Of a stretch of 64,000 nucleotides of DNA, positions 30,082-39,536 are shown one piece after another. A model generated the notes under the pieces. That model searched no databases. It had not been told where the DNA came from and saw nothing but the letters and a program-made list of their open reading frames with translations. This DNA comes from Pseudoalteromonas xiamenensis (GTDB lineage Bacteria; Pseudomonadota; Gammaproteobacteria; Enterobacterales; Alteromonadaceae): NCBI RefSeq assembly GCF_042431545.1, contig NZ_JBHLYX010000003.1; one strand, 5' to 3'. Each line of letters begins with the position of its first letter. Within the stretch, counting starts at the first letter, position 1. The position numbers were made by a program, and so were the translations under genes.

Positions 30082-31587
30082 ATGTCATTAGCCAGAGTAT
30101 TAACCCGTGCTCAAGTGGGAGTACGGGCGCCACTAGTCCAAGTGGAAGTCCATTTGAGCAATGGGTTGCCAGCTTTTCAGATAGTAGGTTTACCTGAAAC
30201 CTCCGTCAAAGAAGCCAAAGAGCGTGTGAGAAGCGCACTAACCAATGCTCATTTTTCATTCCCAGATACACGTATTACCGTTAATTTAGCCCCCGCAGAT
30301 TTGCCAAAAGAGGGAGGGCGCTTTGATTTGGCAATCGCCATCGGTATTTTGGTGGCATCAGGGCAATTGCCAGACACGGTGACCAATCACGCTGAATTCT
30401 TTGGAGAGTTGGCCTTGAATGGTGAACTTCGGCCTGTGCATGCAATTTTGCCCTCCGTTATCGCTGCCTCACAAGAGAAGCACCATTGCTTCATACCATT
30501 ATTGAATGATCCCATGGCCAGTCTCGCATCACACTCAGAACGATATGCGGTCGATTCACTGCAGTCATTGTGGAGATTTGTGCAAGGTGAACCCACGGCA
30601 CAGGTTAATGCGATTTATCACACTGAAGTAGAACAATTGAATATGGATGTCGATTTTAGTGAAGTCAAAGGGCAGAGTGCGGCGAAGCGTGTACTCGAAA
30701 TTGCGGCGGCAGGCGGACATAATGTGCTGTTTCTTGGTCCCCCTGGTACAGGAAAGTCGATGTTGGCGCAGCGTTTTCCATCAATTATGCCATTAATGAG
30801 CGAGTCGCAAGCACTTGAGAGTGCAGCTGTGCATTCACTCATGGGGCATGCCTTTGAACCCAAACGTTGGCGGATCAGACCGTTTCGAAGTCCCCATCAT
30901 ACTTGTTCTGCTGTCGCCTTAGTAGGCGGTTCATCGAATCCTAAGCCTGGCGAAATTTCGCTTGCCCACAACGGCGTACTCTTCCTTGATGAGTTGCCTG
31001 AATTTGATCGAAAAGTGTTGGATTCACTTCGCGAACCGATGGAAACCGGTGTGGTGACTATTTCTAGGGCTGCGAGACAAGTGGACTTTCCAGCCCGTTT
31101 TCAATTGGTTGCAGCATTGAACCCGAGTCCAACAGGGCATCACACCGATAAACGAGCAACACCTGACCAAGTATTACGTTATTTAGCCAAGATAAGTGGT
31201 CCATTTGTAGACCGAATTGATTTACAGATAGAATTGCCCAAACTTTCCAGCATTGAGCTGATGTCGTCTTGCCAAGCGGAGAGTAGCGCTGTTATTCGAA
31301 AGCGCGTTCAAGCGGCTTTTGATTTTGCACAACAACGTCAAAATAAAACCAATGCGTTATTAGGGTCTAAAGAGGTGGAACGTTTTTGTCATTTAAATTC
31401 GGAATGCCAAGCCTATATGAGTAAGGCGATGGAGAAATTGAATTTGTCGCCTCGTTCTTATCATCGAGTATTGAAAGTCGCGAGGACAATTGCTGACTTA
31501 GAGCAATTGCCTGTGATACCGCTACAGGCAATCAAAGAAGCGCTCAGCTATCGGGCTTTTGAGCGCTTATTAAACCAATTAGGTTGA
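30082..31587 (+). CDS. comM: ComM/YifB family Mg-chelatase-like ATPase
   Basis: A 501-residue AAA+ protein. The N-terminal Lon-S5-like part has QVGVRAPLVQVEVHLSNGL and VGLPETSVKEAKERV; the AAA+ module has Walker A LFLGPPGTGKSMLAQR near residue 220, Walker B LFLDELPEF near 302 and the sensor region ALNPSPTGHH; the C-terminal chelatase-like helical part has LSPRSYHRVLKVARTIADLE. In naturally competent bacteria ComM is a hexameric helicase that promotes branch migration during transformation. The start MSLARVLTRAQ at 30082 fits the family; the upstream ATG at 30064 adds six residues. Its 3' end overlaps the convergent regulator gene by 9 bp. Confidence 0.9.
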   Translation: MSLARVLTRAQVGVRAPLVQVEVHLSNGLPAFQIVGLPETSVKEAKERVRSALTNAHFSFPDTRITVNLAPADLPKEGGRFDLAIAIGILVASGQLPDTVTNHAEFFGELALNGELRPVHAILPSVIAASQEKHHCFIPLLNDPMASLASHSERYAVDSLQSLWRFVQGEPTAQVNAIYHTEVEQLNMDVDFSEVKGQSAAKRVLEIAAAGGHNVLFLGPPGTGKSMLAQRFPSIMPLMSESQALESAAVHSLMGHAFEPKRWRIRPFRSPHHTCSAVALVGGSSNPKPGEISLAHNGVLFLDELPEFDRKVLDSLREPMETGVVTISRAARQVDFPARFQLVAALNPSPTGHHTDKRATPDQVLRYLAKISGPFVDRIDLQIELPKLSSIELMSSCQAESSAVIRKRVQAAFDFAQQRQNKTNALLGSKEVERFCHLNSECQAYMSKAMEKLNLSPRSYHRVLKVARTIADLEQLPVIPLQAIKEALSYRAFERLLNQLG

Positions 31588-32289
31588 AAGCATGTAGCCT
31601 TTACCACGTACAGTGACGATACGTTTTTGTTCTTTTTCGTCACCAAGCTTCTTGCGTAAACGGCCAACCAGCACATCGACGGTACGGTCATTTGGACTCC
31701 AGTCTACTTGACCTATGTCTTCCGAAATTTTTTCACGTGAGGTGGCTTTACCCGCGTTAGCAATGAGACAAATTAACACTTTATGCTCAGCTTCGGTTAA
31801 ACGTGATTCATACCCTTGGGGATTAATCAATGTACGGTTATCTGGATGCAACTTAAAGTCTGCATATTCGATGTATTCTTCTTCCTCGTCGTCTTGTTGC
31901 TGGAATTGACTCGCAAGGCGTTTATATACAGCACGCATGCGCAGTTCAAGTTCCAATAAATCAACGGGTTTACAGATATAGTCGTCTGCACCTTGTGCAA
32001 GACCCGCTATCCTATCAGCTTGAGAATCTCGACTGGATAACACAATAACGCCGACGTTGGTCAACGTATTGAGTTCACGAGCAAGCTGTAAACCATCATG
32101 ATGAGGCAACACCACATCGACAATAGCAAGGCGAATGGGATTGTTTTCTTTTACGCTTTGTTCGACCTGCTCCAAAGCTCGCGCACCCGTGTCATCAACC
32201 GAAATAAAAAATTCGGTGTTCTGAAAGTGGCTTTGGATCCGTTTTACTAAAAGCTCGTCGTCTTCGACTAACAAGACGTGAATGGCCAT
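31579..32289 (-). CDS. OmpR/PhoB-family response regulator, orphan
   Basis: A 236-residue regulator: receiver domain (about 1-120) and winged-helix DNA-binding domain (about 138-236). Receiver residues are present: acidic LVEDDELL, phospho-acceptor Asp in AIVDVVLP near residue 58, Ser in VLSSRDS and Lys in CKPVDL. The linker is unusually acidic (QQDDEEEEYIEY). The C-terminal domain ends with the typical TVRGKGYML strand. No histidine kinase gene is adjacent, so its partner is unknown. Confidence 0.9.
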   Translation of the reverse strand: MAIHVLLVEDDELLVKRIQSHFQNTEFFISVDDTGARALEQVEQSVKENNPIRLAIVDVVLPHHDGLQLARELNTLTNVGVIVLSSRDSQADRIAGLAQGADDYICKPVDLLELELRMRAVYKRLASQFQQQDDEEEEYIEYADFKLHPDNRTLINPQGYESRLTEAEHKVLICLIANAGKATSREKISEDIGQVDWSPNDRTVDVLVGRLRKKLGDEKEQKRIVTVRGKGYMLST

Positions 32290-32437
32290 ACTTAACCTAG
32301 TATTTTAACATTATTCTTATATTAGCATCGTAAAAAGCGCGCTGAGAAGGGTAAGTCCATTAATTCTTTGTAAATTTTCGTTTATTTATTTAGGGACTGT
32401 TGAAAAAGTCGATTCAATGGTCTTTGTCTTCACAAAC

Positions 32438-32451
32438 TAGAACGCGTTCTA
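32438..32451. promoter_or_regulatory. 14-bp perfect palindrome between the regulator and peptidase genes
   Basis: TAGAACGCGTTCTA, a candidate operator about 150 bp upstream of the regulator start codon, in a 308-bp AT-rich gap. Apart from the terminator at its end, I see nothing else certain in this gap. Confidence 0.35.
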
Positions 32452-32570
32452 TTGTCTATTTTTAGCACTAACTTTATAAAATTTATAGAAATTATTGAAT
32501 GTTTTTTATTCTAGATTGATTCGGCAATTACGCAGTATGAGAATGTAAAAACATAAGTCGTACCAATAAA

Positions 32571-32590
32571 AAAGGAGCCGAGGCTCCTTT
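32571..32590 (-). terminator. Terminator after the S9 peptidase gene
   Basis: GGAGCC and GGCTCC pair; on the minus strand the stem is followed by TTTTTTATT, beginning 8 bp after the stop codon. Confidence 0.85.
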
Positions 32591-32597
32591 CTAATCG

Positions 32598-35054
32598 TTA
32601 TTTACCTTGATACAGGTAATCCCACCATTGTGGCTCATCTTTTAGATGCTTATCAAAGTAGGCTTGCATTGTATCCCACCATTTAAAGCGACGGTCGCGT
32701 GCAAAGATTTGATGGTTAGCGCCTTTGAATTCAACTAACTCAACATCTTTACCTAGGATTTTTAGCGCCGTATACATGTTATGACTTTCGCCTGGCGGCA
32801 CGTTTGTATCGGCATCACCGTGGATTAGCAGTAAAGGAGAGTTCACTTTGTCTGCATGGAAAACCGGACTGTGTTGTGAGTACAGAGTTGGGTTATTCCA
32901 TGGGAAACTATTTTTTGAAGCTTCACCTGAATACAAGTAACCCCACCAACCTTGGCCCCAATAGGACGTAATATTGGAAATACCAGCATGGGCAATTGAC
33001 GCACTGAATAAATCGGTTTTGGTCGCAAGTAACATGGTCATGAAGCCACCATACGACGCGCCTAAATTCCCCACTTTTTTAGGGTTTACAAAGTGATACT
33101 GCTTCAAAAATGCCTGAGTACCTTGAATAATGTCATCCGCTGTTTTTTCACCCCATGCATTTACGTGTGCAGAAGAGAATGCTTGGCCAAAACCAGTTGC
33201 ACCTGTTGGTTGCAGCACATAGACGACATAACCTTGCGCAGCCCAGTAATTAAATGGGTAACGTCCAGTGAAACCACGATTAACCGGTGATGTGCCACCG
33301 TAATAATAGACTAATGCAGGGTATTGTTTCGTCTTATCTAGGTTCGTAGGTAAGTAAACTCGACCTTTTATCTCAATGCCATCTTGGTTTTTGAAATTGA
33401 ACTCTTCCAATTGAGGAATCGCGGTATCCGCATAGGCAAGTGGTTTCGAGTCCCACAACGTTTCTGGTTTGTTTTTATTGACGTTCAGTTTTACCAATTG
33501 TTGTGGTGAAGTCGCGGTTGAACCTGTGACGTAAACGTCAGGAGTACTAGAGTGAGTGACCGCAAATTTTTCCGTGACATCCAGCCCCGTTTTCAAGCGT
33601 GTGAAGCGATTTTTAGAGGCGTCGTAGAAGAACAAGGGTTTTGTGTCTTCTTCGGTGACGGACAATATCAGGTCTTCTTTGTTAACGACTTCAAAGCCAC
33701 CGATGGAAGGGTCGAACGTTTTGCTAAGCGCCTCGACGTCTTTACCATCCGAAGAAAGCCAATAAAGCTGTCCATCATAATTATTAGCCAACTGTCCTTC
33801 TGGAATAGCGCGACCGGCGCCGTTCATAAAATCAGGACCCGCCACAACATAAAACCCTTTTTTGCCGTAACGCGCCTCATTGAAGGTTCTGTATTGACCA
33901 ATCATCGTTTCTTTATCTGATGTTAAGTCGACCTCAACCAATTCCGTCATCGCATGGGGTGGTGCGGCATAATCGCTTAATTGGCGACTAATAAGAATCG
34001 TGTTTTTTTCGGAATCGAAATCTTCAAGTGTGGCACTTAATTTACCTTTGGTCGCAGCGGTGATAAGACCACTTTCGAGATCAAGGCGGTAGATTTGGCT
34101 GTTTTCTCTAAAGTAAGACCAGCGATCTTCAAGTCCTCGATAATGTTTAGTGATTTTATCATTATCATCCGTGTTTTTTGACCAAGAGAAAATCAAAGAG
34201 TTGTTATCGAAGAACTGCCAATCAGAGGTCGATGCGAGATTATATGGCATAGTGTTGAGATTAAGCGTCGCCACATCAAGGATGTTTAATTCATCATTCG
34301 ATAGAAACGCAATACGCTTACTGTCTGGCGACCAACTTAATGCAGCAGCGGAATTACCAGCAAAACGGTATTTCACGTCACCGTTTGCGCTAAATAATGT
34401 TGTAACGCTAATAGGTTTATTGCCTGTTTTATCACTGTACTTACGTTCCGTTGTAATATAGAACTTACCGTTTGGTGACAAAGAGATAGCGCTTACGGTT
34501 GGCGCATCGAATAATTGTTTAGGAGACAGTGAGTGTGTAGGAGAGGCGTGTGGCAAAACTACATCATGATCTGCTTTACCCTCAAATGAGAGCGTGACTT
34601 TATTCCAATCAGGGACTTGCTCGGCCACAACTAACAATTCGTAATCACCGGTAGGCAATGCGATAGACTGTGTCGTTGAGTCACTTTGACGTTCGCCATT
34701 CAAATAGACGGTCGCTTTCTCAATTCCAACAAGCGTAAATTTACCTTCAGTAAAACGAGTTGTTGAAAAACGATATTTTAAGGCTTGCATCCCTTCAATT
34801 GTCAGTGCACTTACAGAGTCGTAAGACTGCCACTTCAGCGTTTTTTGACCGAGTATTAGTTTTTCATGTGATGCACTTAACGTAGCTGCAAGCGCATCAA
34901 CCATCTCATTTCTATGCGGCGTTTCAAACGGCTTCAGCGTTGAACCTGAGGTCAATGGTCCAATGAATTCTATTTGTTGTTTTTCAATCTGAGCTGCATT
35001 GAGGTGTAATGACAATGCACAACACAGCAAAGAAAGTGTCGTTGTTATCTTCAT
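32598..35054 (-). CDS. S9 family prolyl oligopeptidase / dipeptidyl aminopeptidase
   Basis: An 818-residue exported peptidase. It has a signal peptide (about 1-21, ending LNA), an N-terminal domain, a beta-propeller of TolB/WD-like blades (for example LSWSPDSKRIAFLSNDE, LSPNGKFYITTERK), and a C-terminal alpha/beta hydrolase (about 560-818). The catalytic triad is visible: Ser in GASYGGF near 666, Asp in IHGDADTNVP and His in KGANHQIF. It probably degrades peptides in the periplasm, as is common in marine protein-degrading bacteria. It is monocistronic, with a terminator right after it. Confidence 0.9.
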   Translation of the reverse strand: MKITTTLSLLCCALSLHLNAAQIEKQQIEFIGPLTSGSTLKPFETPHRNEMVDALAATLSASHEKLILGQKTLKWQSYDSVSALTIEGMQALKYRFSTTRFTEGKFTLVGIEKATVYLNGERQSDSTTQSIALPTGDYELLVVAEQVPDWNKVTLSFEGKADHDVVLPHASPTHSLSPKQLFDAPTVSAISLSPNGKFYITTERKYSDKTGNKPISVTTLFSANGDVKYRFAGNSAAALSWSPDSKRIAFLSNDELNILDVATLNLNTMPYNLASTSDWQFFDNNSLIFSWSKNTDDNDKITKHYRGLEDRWSYFRENSQIYRLDLESGLITAATKGKLSATLEDFDSEKNTILISRQLSDYAAPPHAMTELVEVDLTSDKETMIGQYRTFNEARYGKKGFYVVAGPDFMNGAGRAIPEGQLANNYDGQLYWLSSDGKDVEALSKTFDPSIGGFEVVNKEDLILSVTEEDTKPLFFYDASKNRFTRLKTGLDVTEKFAVTHSSTPDVYVTGSTATSPQQLVKLNVNKNKPETLWDSKPLAYADTAIPQLEEFNFKNQDGIEIKGRVYLPTNLDKTKQYPALVYYYGGTSPVNRGFTGRYPFNYWAAQGYVVYVLQPTGATGFGQAFSSAHVNAWGEKTADDIIQGTQAFLKQYHFVNPKKVGNLGASYGGFMTMLLATKTDLFSASIAHAGISNITSYWGQGWWGYLYSGEASKNSFPWNNPTLYSQHSPVFHADKVNSPLLLIHGDADTNVPPGESHNMYTALKILGKDVELVEFKGANHQIFARDRRFKWWDTMQAYFDKHLKDEPQWWDYLYQGK

Positions 35055-35248
35055 GGGTGAGCCTATTGTAGGTAATTTTGTGTGACTATATCACGGATAA
35101 ATTGGGAGGTATGCCGCATGCGACTAGTCGCAAAGTTTTACGTTGCATCGCGAGCCAATGTTGATGTTTTTAAATGCACAACGTTGAGCTTACTAACGTT
35201 TAAAAGCTGAAGCTTTCTCTGATTCAATCAGCTGCGTCAAAGTGTTGT

Positions 35249-36457
35249 CTACTGGTCTGAATTAATCATCCTGAGCCAAGACAGCGCCCAGCGCAGAAAC
35301 TCTCGTTTCGATTTTGGGCGTGATATTAGAAAGCCTTGCATGAGTAGTGTATTTTTATAACGTTCAAGGTAGTTCAGTTCCTCGATGCGTTCAATGCCTT
35401 CGGCGACAAGGACAATGCCTTCATTTTGTGCGATGTCGACGAGTCCATCGACAATAACTTGCGAAAATCGATCCGTATCGATGTGTGACACCAATGAGCG
35501 GTCTAGTTTTATTTCATTTAAAGGTAAGGTTTTTAATTGACTTAGGTTAGTGAACCCTGTGCCGTAATCATCCAGTGAGATATCAAAGCCCCGCATACGA
35601 AGTCGGTTTAGTGTTTCTAACTGAAGTGGGCGATTTAAGGGTTGATGTTCTGTAATTTCTAAAATGATGTTTTCCGGTTTTAGATGATTGAGTTCTAGTA
35701 TTAGTGCCAGCTTGTCAGGGCAGCCGTAATCATCTAATTGCAATGGCGACAAATTGAAAGCGAGTTTAACTTCGCCATGTAAGGTTTGGCGAATTTCTTG
35801 GAAGTCTTCAGTCGCTTTTTCAAAAAGCTGGAATGTAATTAGGTTTATGAGATCGAGATCTTCAGCAACGCCAATAAAGCGATCGGGTAAAATCAGTTGC
35901 CCAGTTTCGTTGGATACGATGCGAGCCAGTACTTCAACACTTGTGATGCGTTTTGTTGCTCGGTTGATTTTGGGTTGGTAAAACGGCGTGATTTCATTTT
36001 TACTGATAGCATCGAGCAGCAGGTCTTCCGTAATTGGCTGATTGGCTTGCTCAACAGGCTCTATGAAAAGTTTTAATTTTTCCAATACTCGGCTGACTTC
36101 ACTTAATTGTACTGGTTTAGAAATATTGCCAAGGAGATGAGTGCTGTGAAACCGAGCGAGATTGGCAGCCAATTCGATGATTTTGGAATCCATTTCAGAA
36201 ATGATAACGATGCCACCCTGAAACTTACATTCACCAAGCTGGCGAATAAATTCCATTCCGTCCATTTCAGGCATATTTAAATCGGTAAAGACGGCATCGT
36301 AACCTAGAGGGCGCTTTTTAATGAGTGCAAGTGCATCAATCGCGGAATTACACATCGTTGCGTTGGTCACGTCCAACTCTGTCATAATGGCTTGCATGAC
36401 CAATAAAATCGCGGGTGAATCATCAACTATTAAGATCCGCGTCTCTGAATTTTGCAT
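35249..36457 (-). CDS. Response regulator with EAL output domain (cyclic-di-GMP phosphodiesterase)
   Basis: A 402-residue two-domain protein: receiver (about 7-130) and EAL domain (about 148-390). The receiver has IVDDSPAILLV, phospho-acceptor Asp in AVFTDLNMPEMDG near 60 and Lys in ISKPVQ. The EAL signature is EVLAR, keeping Glu; other catalytic residues are present (FNLSP Asn, EITEHQ Glu, SLDDYGTG Asp pair, EIKLDRS Lys, VAEGIE Glu, MQGFLISRP Gln). It should therefore hydrolyse cyclic-di-GMP under phosphorelay control. No kinase is adjacent. It resembles VieA/PvrR-like regulators without the HTH domain. Confidence 0.9.
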   Translation of the reverse strand: MQNSETRILIVDDSPAILLVMQAIMTELDVTNATMCNSAIDALALIKKRPLGYDAVFTDLNMPEMDGMEFIRQLGECKFQGGIVIISEMDSKIIELAANLARFHSTHLLGNISKPVQLSEVSRVLEKLKLFIEPVEQANQPITEDLLLDAISKNEITPFYQPKINRATKRITSVEVLARIVSNETGQLILPDRFIGVAEDLDLINLITFQLFEKATEDFQEIRQTLHGEVKLAFNLSPLQLDDYGCPDKLALILELNHLKPENIILEITEHQPLNRPLQLETLNRLRMRGFDISLDDYGTGFTNLSQLKTLPLNEIKLDRSLVSHIDTDRFSQVIVDGLVDIAQNEGIVLVAEGIERIEELNYLERYKNTLLMQGFLISRPKSKREFLRWALSWLRMINSDQ

Positions 36458-36623
36458 GCTAGCTCCCCTGCTATCAACGGATAAATCTAATACTAAGTGT
36501 AGTAGAGTTCCTTATCTTGTCATCAATTTTGCTCAGAAAATGGACGATGGCATGGTGGAAGAAGCACGCTTTTTGCTAACGTAATGCAATTTATAAACTT
36601 AATACCAAATTCGACGTGTGGCG

Positions 36624-36652
36624 TTGTGAGTTTTGGATCAAGTTGCGATAAT
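36624..36652 (+). promoter_or_regulatory. Predicted promoter of the M50 peptidase gene
   Basis: TTGTGA, 17 bp, GATAAT, with an expected start near 36659, 23 bp before the ATG. Confidence 0.5.
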
Positions 36653-36681
36653 GGAACCACGTCGTCGAGATATAAACAACA

Positions 36682-37695
36682 ATGAATAGAATCGAATTAC
36701 ACCTTGCGAATAAGCCGTGTCATGTTTTGTATAACCAACATGATATCTTGCAAGTTTACGTTGATCAGCAAGCATTACCTCTCAACTCCATTGATGCGAA
36801 CAAATACCAAGTCGACATCGATGGTCAACAAGCCATTTTGAATGCGCAGCATTTGGCAGAGGGGGTTTTACTCGTACAGATTGGCAACGAACCTGAATTT
36901 GCAGCTGAAGTTAACCATTTTAACGTTGAAGGTCGAGGAGGAAAACTCGGTGTTTTAGCGCTGGTATTTAAGCTGTTTAAAAGTACCAAAGTAATTAAGG
37001 CGGCACTTGCTGGCGCGTCTGTCGCAGGCTATGCATGGTTATTTAGCTGGCAATTTGCACTGATGTTGGTGCTATGTTTGGTCGTTCATGAATACGGTCA
37101 CGTTCGTGCCATGCAATATTTTGGCATTAAGACCAAAGGGATTTATCTAATTCCATTCGTTGGTGGTTTGGCTGTGTCCGATGAAAAAATAACCACGCGC
37201 TGGCAGGATGTTGTGATCTCCCTAATGGGGCCTGCATTTGGACTGCTCACCTCATTTTTAGGGGTTGCGTTATATTACGCGACCGAACTCGAAGTGTTTG
37301 CAGGTGTTGCTGCGCTCAGTGCGTTGATTAATTTATTCAATCTATTGCCAATGTTGCCACTTGATGGTGGACATGTGCTGAAAAGCATCAGTTTCTCTTC
37401 CCGTTCTTGGGTTGGTTTAACCTTGTGCTTAGGTGGTGTACTGTTTGGATTATGGCTAAGTTACACGTTTGGCCTTACGTTGCTCGTCTTATTTTTATTT
37501 TTGGGCACGCTTGAAATTATCTTTGAATGGCGAATGAGGAATTTTTCGCATCTGTTACCGTTAAATACATACGGACAAGTCGTGTCTGCGCTTATGTATT
37601 TATTGGTGGTGCTAGGCCATTTGGCTGTTATTTTCCATTTTGCCGATTCAGAGCATCCAATATTGAGTTTACCAGTTAAGATTCTGTCTAGCTGA
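36682..37695 (+). CDS. Site-2 protease family (M50) membrane metalloprotease
   Basis: A 337-residue protein. The first ~90 residues form a soluble domain without recognised motifs; about six membrane helices follow. The zinc site is complete: HEYGH at residues 136-140 and the second-motif segment NLLPMLPLDGGH near 225. GGLAVSD between them fits the reentrant loop of the family. The family cuts membrane proteins in regulated proteolysis, but no sigma or anti-sigma gene is near, so the substrate is unknown. The ribosome-binding site is weak. Confidence 0.85.
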   Translation: MNRIELHLANKPCHVLYNQHDILQVYVDQQALPLNSIDANKYQVDIDGQQAILNAQHLAEGVLLVQIGNEPEFAAEVNHFNVEGRGGKLGVLALVFKLFKSTKVIKAALAGASVAGYAWLFSWQFALMLVLCLVVHEYGHVRAMQYFGIKTKGIYLIPFVGGLAVSDEKITTRWQDVVISLMGPAFGLLTSFLGVALYYATELEVFAGVAALSALINLFNLLPMLPLDGGHVLKSISFSSRSWVGLTLCLGGVLFGLWLSYTFGLTLLVLFLFLGTLEIIFEWRMRNFSHLLPLNTYGQVVSALMYLLVVLGHLAVIFHFADSEHPILSLPVKILSS

Positions 37696-37755
37696 GACCA
37701 CTGATAAGTAAGCGGATAGAAGGCTTTCAGTCCTCTATCCGTTGATTCGGATCCA

Positions 37756-39081
37756 CTAAGCTGGAATGAAGGTCAGGCACAGCGCGATGATAGCACCTGT
37801 TACGAAGAGCTGAACAAGACAAAACCCCATAATGTCCTTTGCACGTAAACCCGCAATGGCAAGTACCGGCAACGCCCAAAATGGCTGAATTAGATTCGTC
37901 CATGCATCTCCCCAAGCCACTGCCATCGCGACTTTCGGTATATTTGCTCCCAATTCAAGCGCCGCTGGCAGCACGATAGGGGCTTGAACTGCCCATTGGC
38001 CACCACCTGATGGAACCATGATGTTAATGAGTCCTGCACTTAGAAAACTCCAAAGTGGCAATGTCTGCGCATCGCTGATGTTGATAAAACCCTGAGCGAT
38101 AGATGCGGCTAATCCTGTTTTTACCATGACGGCCATAAGCGCTGCGTAAAAGGGAAATTGAATAATGATCCCCGCGCTGCCTTTTACTGCTTCATTTAGG
38201 CTACGAAGTAAGTTTGCCGCAGATTGATGGAGTGTAATTGATAAAAATAAAAATAGGGCGATGACACTGTTTAAGTTGAGCGTTCCTGCTTGTTGGACAA
38301 AATAAACAAGCAGGTAAACTAGCCCCAAGAGACCGATGGTAGTGCCTAACACTTTGCTTTGTTCAATACGCTCAGCTGGTGTTGTCGCCTTTGGTATATC
38401 GATAGGTACTTCGTTTAGTTTTGATGCAGGAATGATGATTTGCTCTGACTCTGGCGGGAGTAAAGCGCGGTTGAGTATCGGTAATACGATAAGGAGTGCA
38501 ATTAATATAATTAAGTTGAACGGAGCAAACAGCGTTAATTCAGTGTTGATGATTCCTATCAAATCGCTAGTGAAATGGGATGGTGTAGCGATAGTAAGCG
38601 GCACAGATCCGGAAAGACCACCGTGCCAAACAATAAATCCCGAATAACTGCTGGCAATCAGTACTCGATAGTCAACGGTTACACGTTGCGCAAGGGCTTT
38701 GGCAAAGATCACGCCAACAACAAGACCAAATCCCCAATTGATCCAACTTGCAAGCATAGAAACAACGGTGACCAGCAGAATCGCTTGACCACCACTTTTG
38801 GGTTTTTCAGCAATTGCATCAAGGAGTTTGATACATGCAGGGGTATTGGCTAACATGTAACCACATAGCAGGACGAGCACCATTTGCATTGAAAAGGTGA
38901 GTAGATTCCAAAAGCCAATCCCCCATATTTGCAAGACGTCAAGAGCTGAAGTGGGCGTAGCGAGCGTCGCAATCGCTAAGACCATGAAGGTGAGCAAGAT
39001 AACGAAAACAAATGGGTCTGGTAAAAAGCGCTCCACACATTTTGTGAAAGGCTTTGCGATGTGGTTGAGCATATTGAGCAA
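37756..39081 (-). CDS. Short-chain fatty acid transporter AtoE family
   Basis: A 441-residue inner-membrane protein with about 11-12 helices. The family marks are RFLPDPFVFVILLTF near the N-terminus, WGIGFWNLLTFSMQM near 52, SWINWGFGLVVG near 110, YSGFIVWHGGLSGS near 146 and MVPSGGGQWAVQAP near 355. AtoE-type proteins take up short-chain fatty acids such as butyrate or acetoacetate. No thiolase or CoA-transferase gene is adjacent, so the substrate is not confirmed. Confidence 0.88.
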   Translation of the reverse strand: MLNMLNHIAKPFTKCVERFLPDPFVFVILLTFMVLAIATLATPTSALDVLQIWGIGFWNLLTFSMQMVLVLLCGYMLANTPACIKLLDAIAEKPKSGGQAILLVTVVSMLASWINWGFGLVVGVIFAKALAQRVTVDYRVLIASSYSGFIVWHGGLSGSVPLTIATPSHFTSDLIGIINTELTLFAPFNLIILIALLIVLPILNRALLPPESEQIIIPASKLNEVPIDIPKATTPAERIEQSKVLGTTIGLLGLVYLLVYFVQQAGTLNLNSVIALFLFLSITLHQSAANLLRSLNEAVKGSAGIIIQFPFYAALMAVMVKTGLAASIAQGFINISDAQTLPLWSFLSAGLINIMVPSGGGQWAVQAPIVLPAALELGANIPKVAMAVAWGDAWTNLIQPFWALPVLAIAGLRAKDIMGFCLVQLFVTGAIIALCLTFIPA

Positions 39082-39248
39082 ATCCTGTTACTTTTGACTA
39101 ATAATTAGTAAAACACACAAGGAATATCATTATTAGTGTTTTTATTATTTTAAATCATGTTGATTTTAAAGGAGTTTAAGAGTTGGCATGAAAACTGTAA
39201 ACATTCCAATAAACGTAAAGAAAACAAAGTAAGAATAGTGAGGTTACT

Positions 39249-39473
39249 ATGGCAGGACAAGGTTCAGGCGGAAATGTATTGGCTGCAATCTGTAATGTGT
39301 TTTTTCCAGGGTTAGGGCAACTCGTTCAAGGTCGTGTTTTAGCTGCTTTGATCTTCGCCATTGTTTTTGTTGGTGGTGCGGCGTTGTGGTGGCTAGTTGT
39401 TCCAGGCATTATTGCTGCAATTGTCTATGTGTGGGCAATCATTGATGCAGCCAAGTATGACCCGAATCGATAG
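39249..39473 (+). CDS. Small two-helix membrane protein
   Basis: A 74-residue protein with the layout of TM2-like small membrane proteins: a Gly-rich start, AICNVFFPGLGQLVQGRV, helix 1 (about 28-46), helix 2 (about 48-65) and a short polar tail DAAKYDPNR. The PGLGQL-type motif recurs in such proteins. Function unknown. GAGGTTACT gives a good ribosome-binding site. A poor sigma-54-like sequence lies at 39184-39198. Confidence 0.75.
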   Translation: MAGQGSGGNVLAAICNVFFPGLGQLVQGRVLAALIFAIVFVGGAALWWLVVPGIIAAIVYVWAIIDAAKYDPNR

Positions 39474-39495
39474 CGATGATGATAGGGTGTGCAAA

Positions 39496-39523
39496 GAGTT
39501 AGGCGTGTAAAACGGCCTAGCTC
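39496..39523. terminator. Inverted repeat between convergent genes
   Basis: GAGTTAGGC pairs with GCCTAGCTC (one G-T pair) around a 10-nt loop, between the small membrane protein and the AEC transporter. No T tract follows. Confidence 0.4.
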
Positions 39524-39536
39524 AATGCCGACCACG

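Noticed and set aside
32390..32425. Sequence resembling an insertion-sequence end (GGGACTGTTGAAAAAGTC)
   Set aside because: No matching second end, transposase fragment or target duplication was found in the window.
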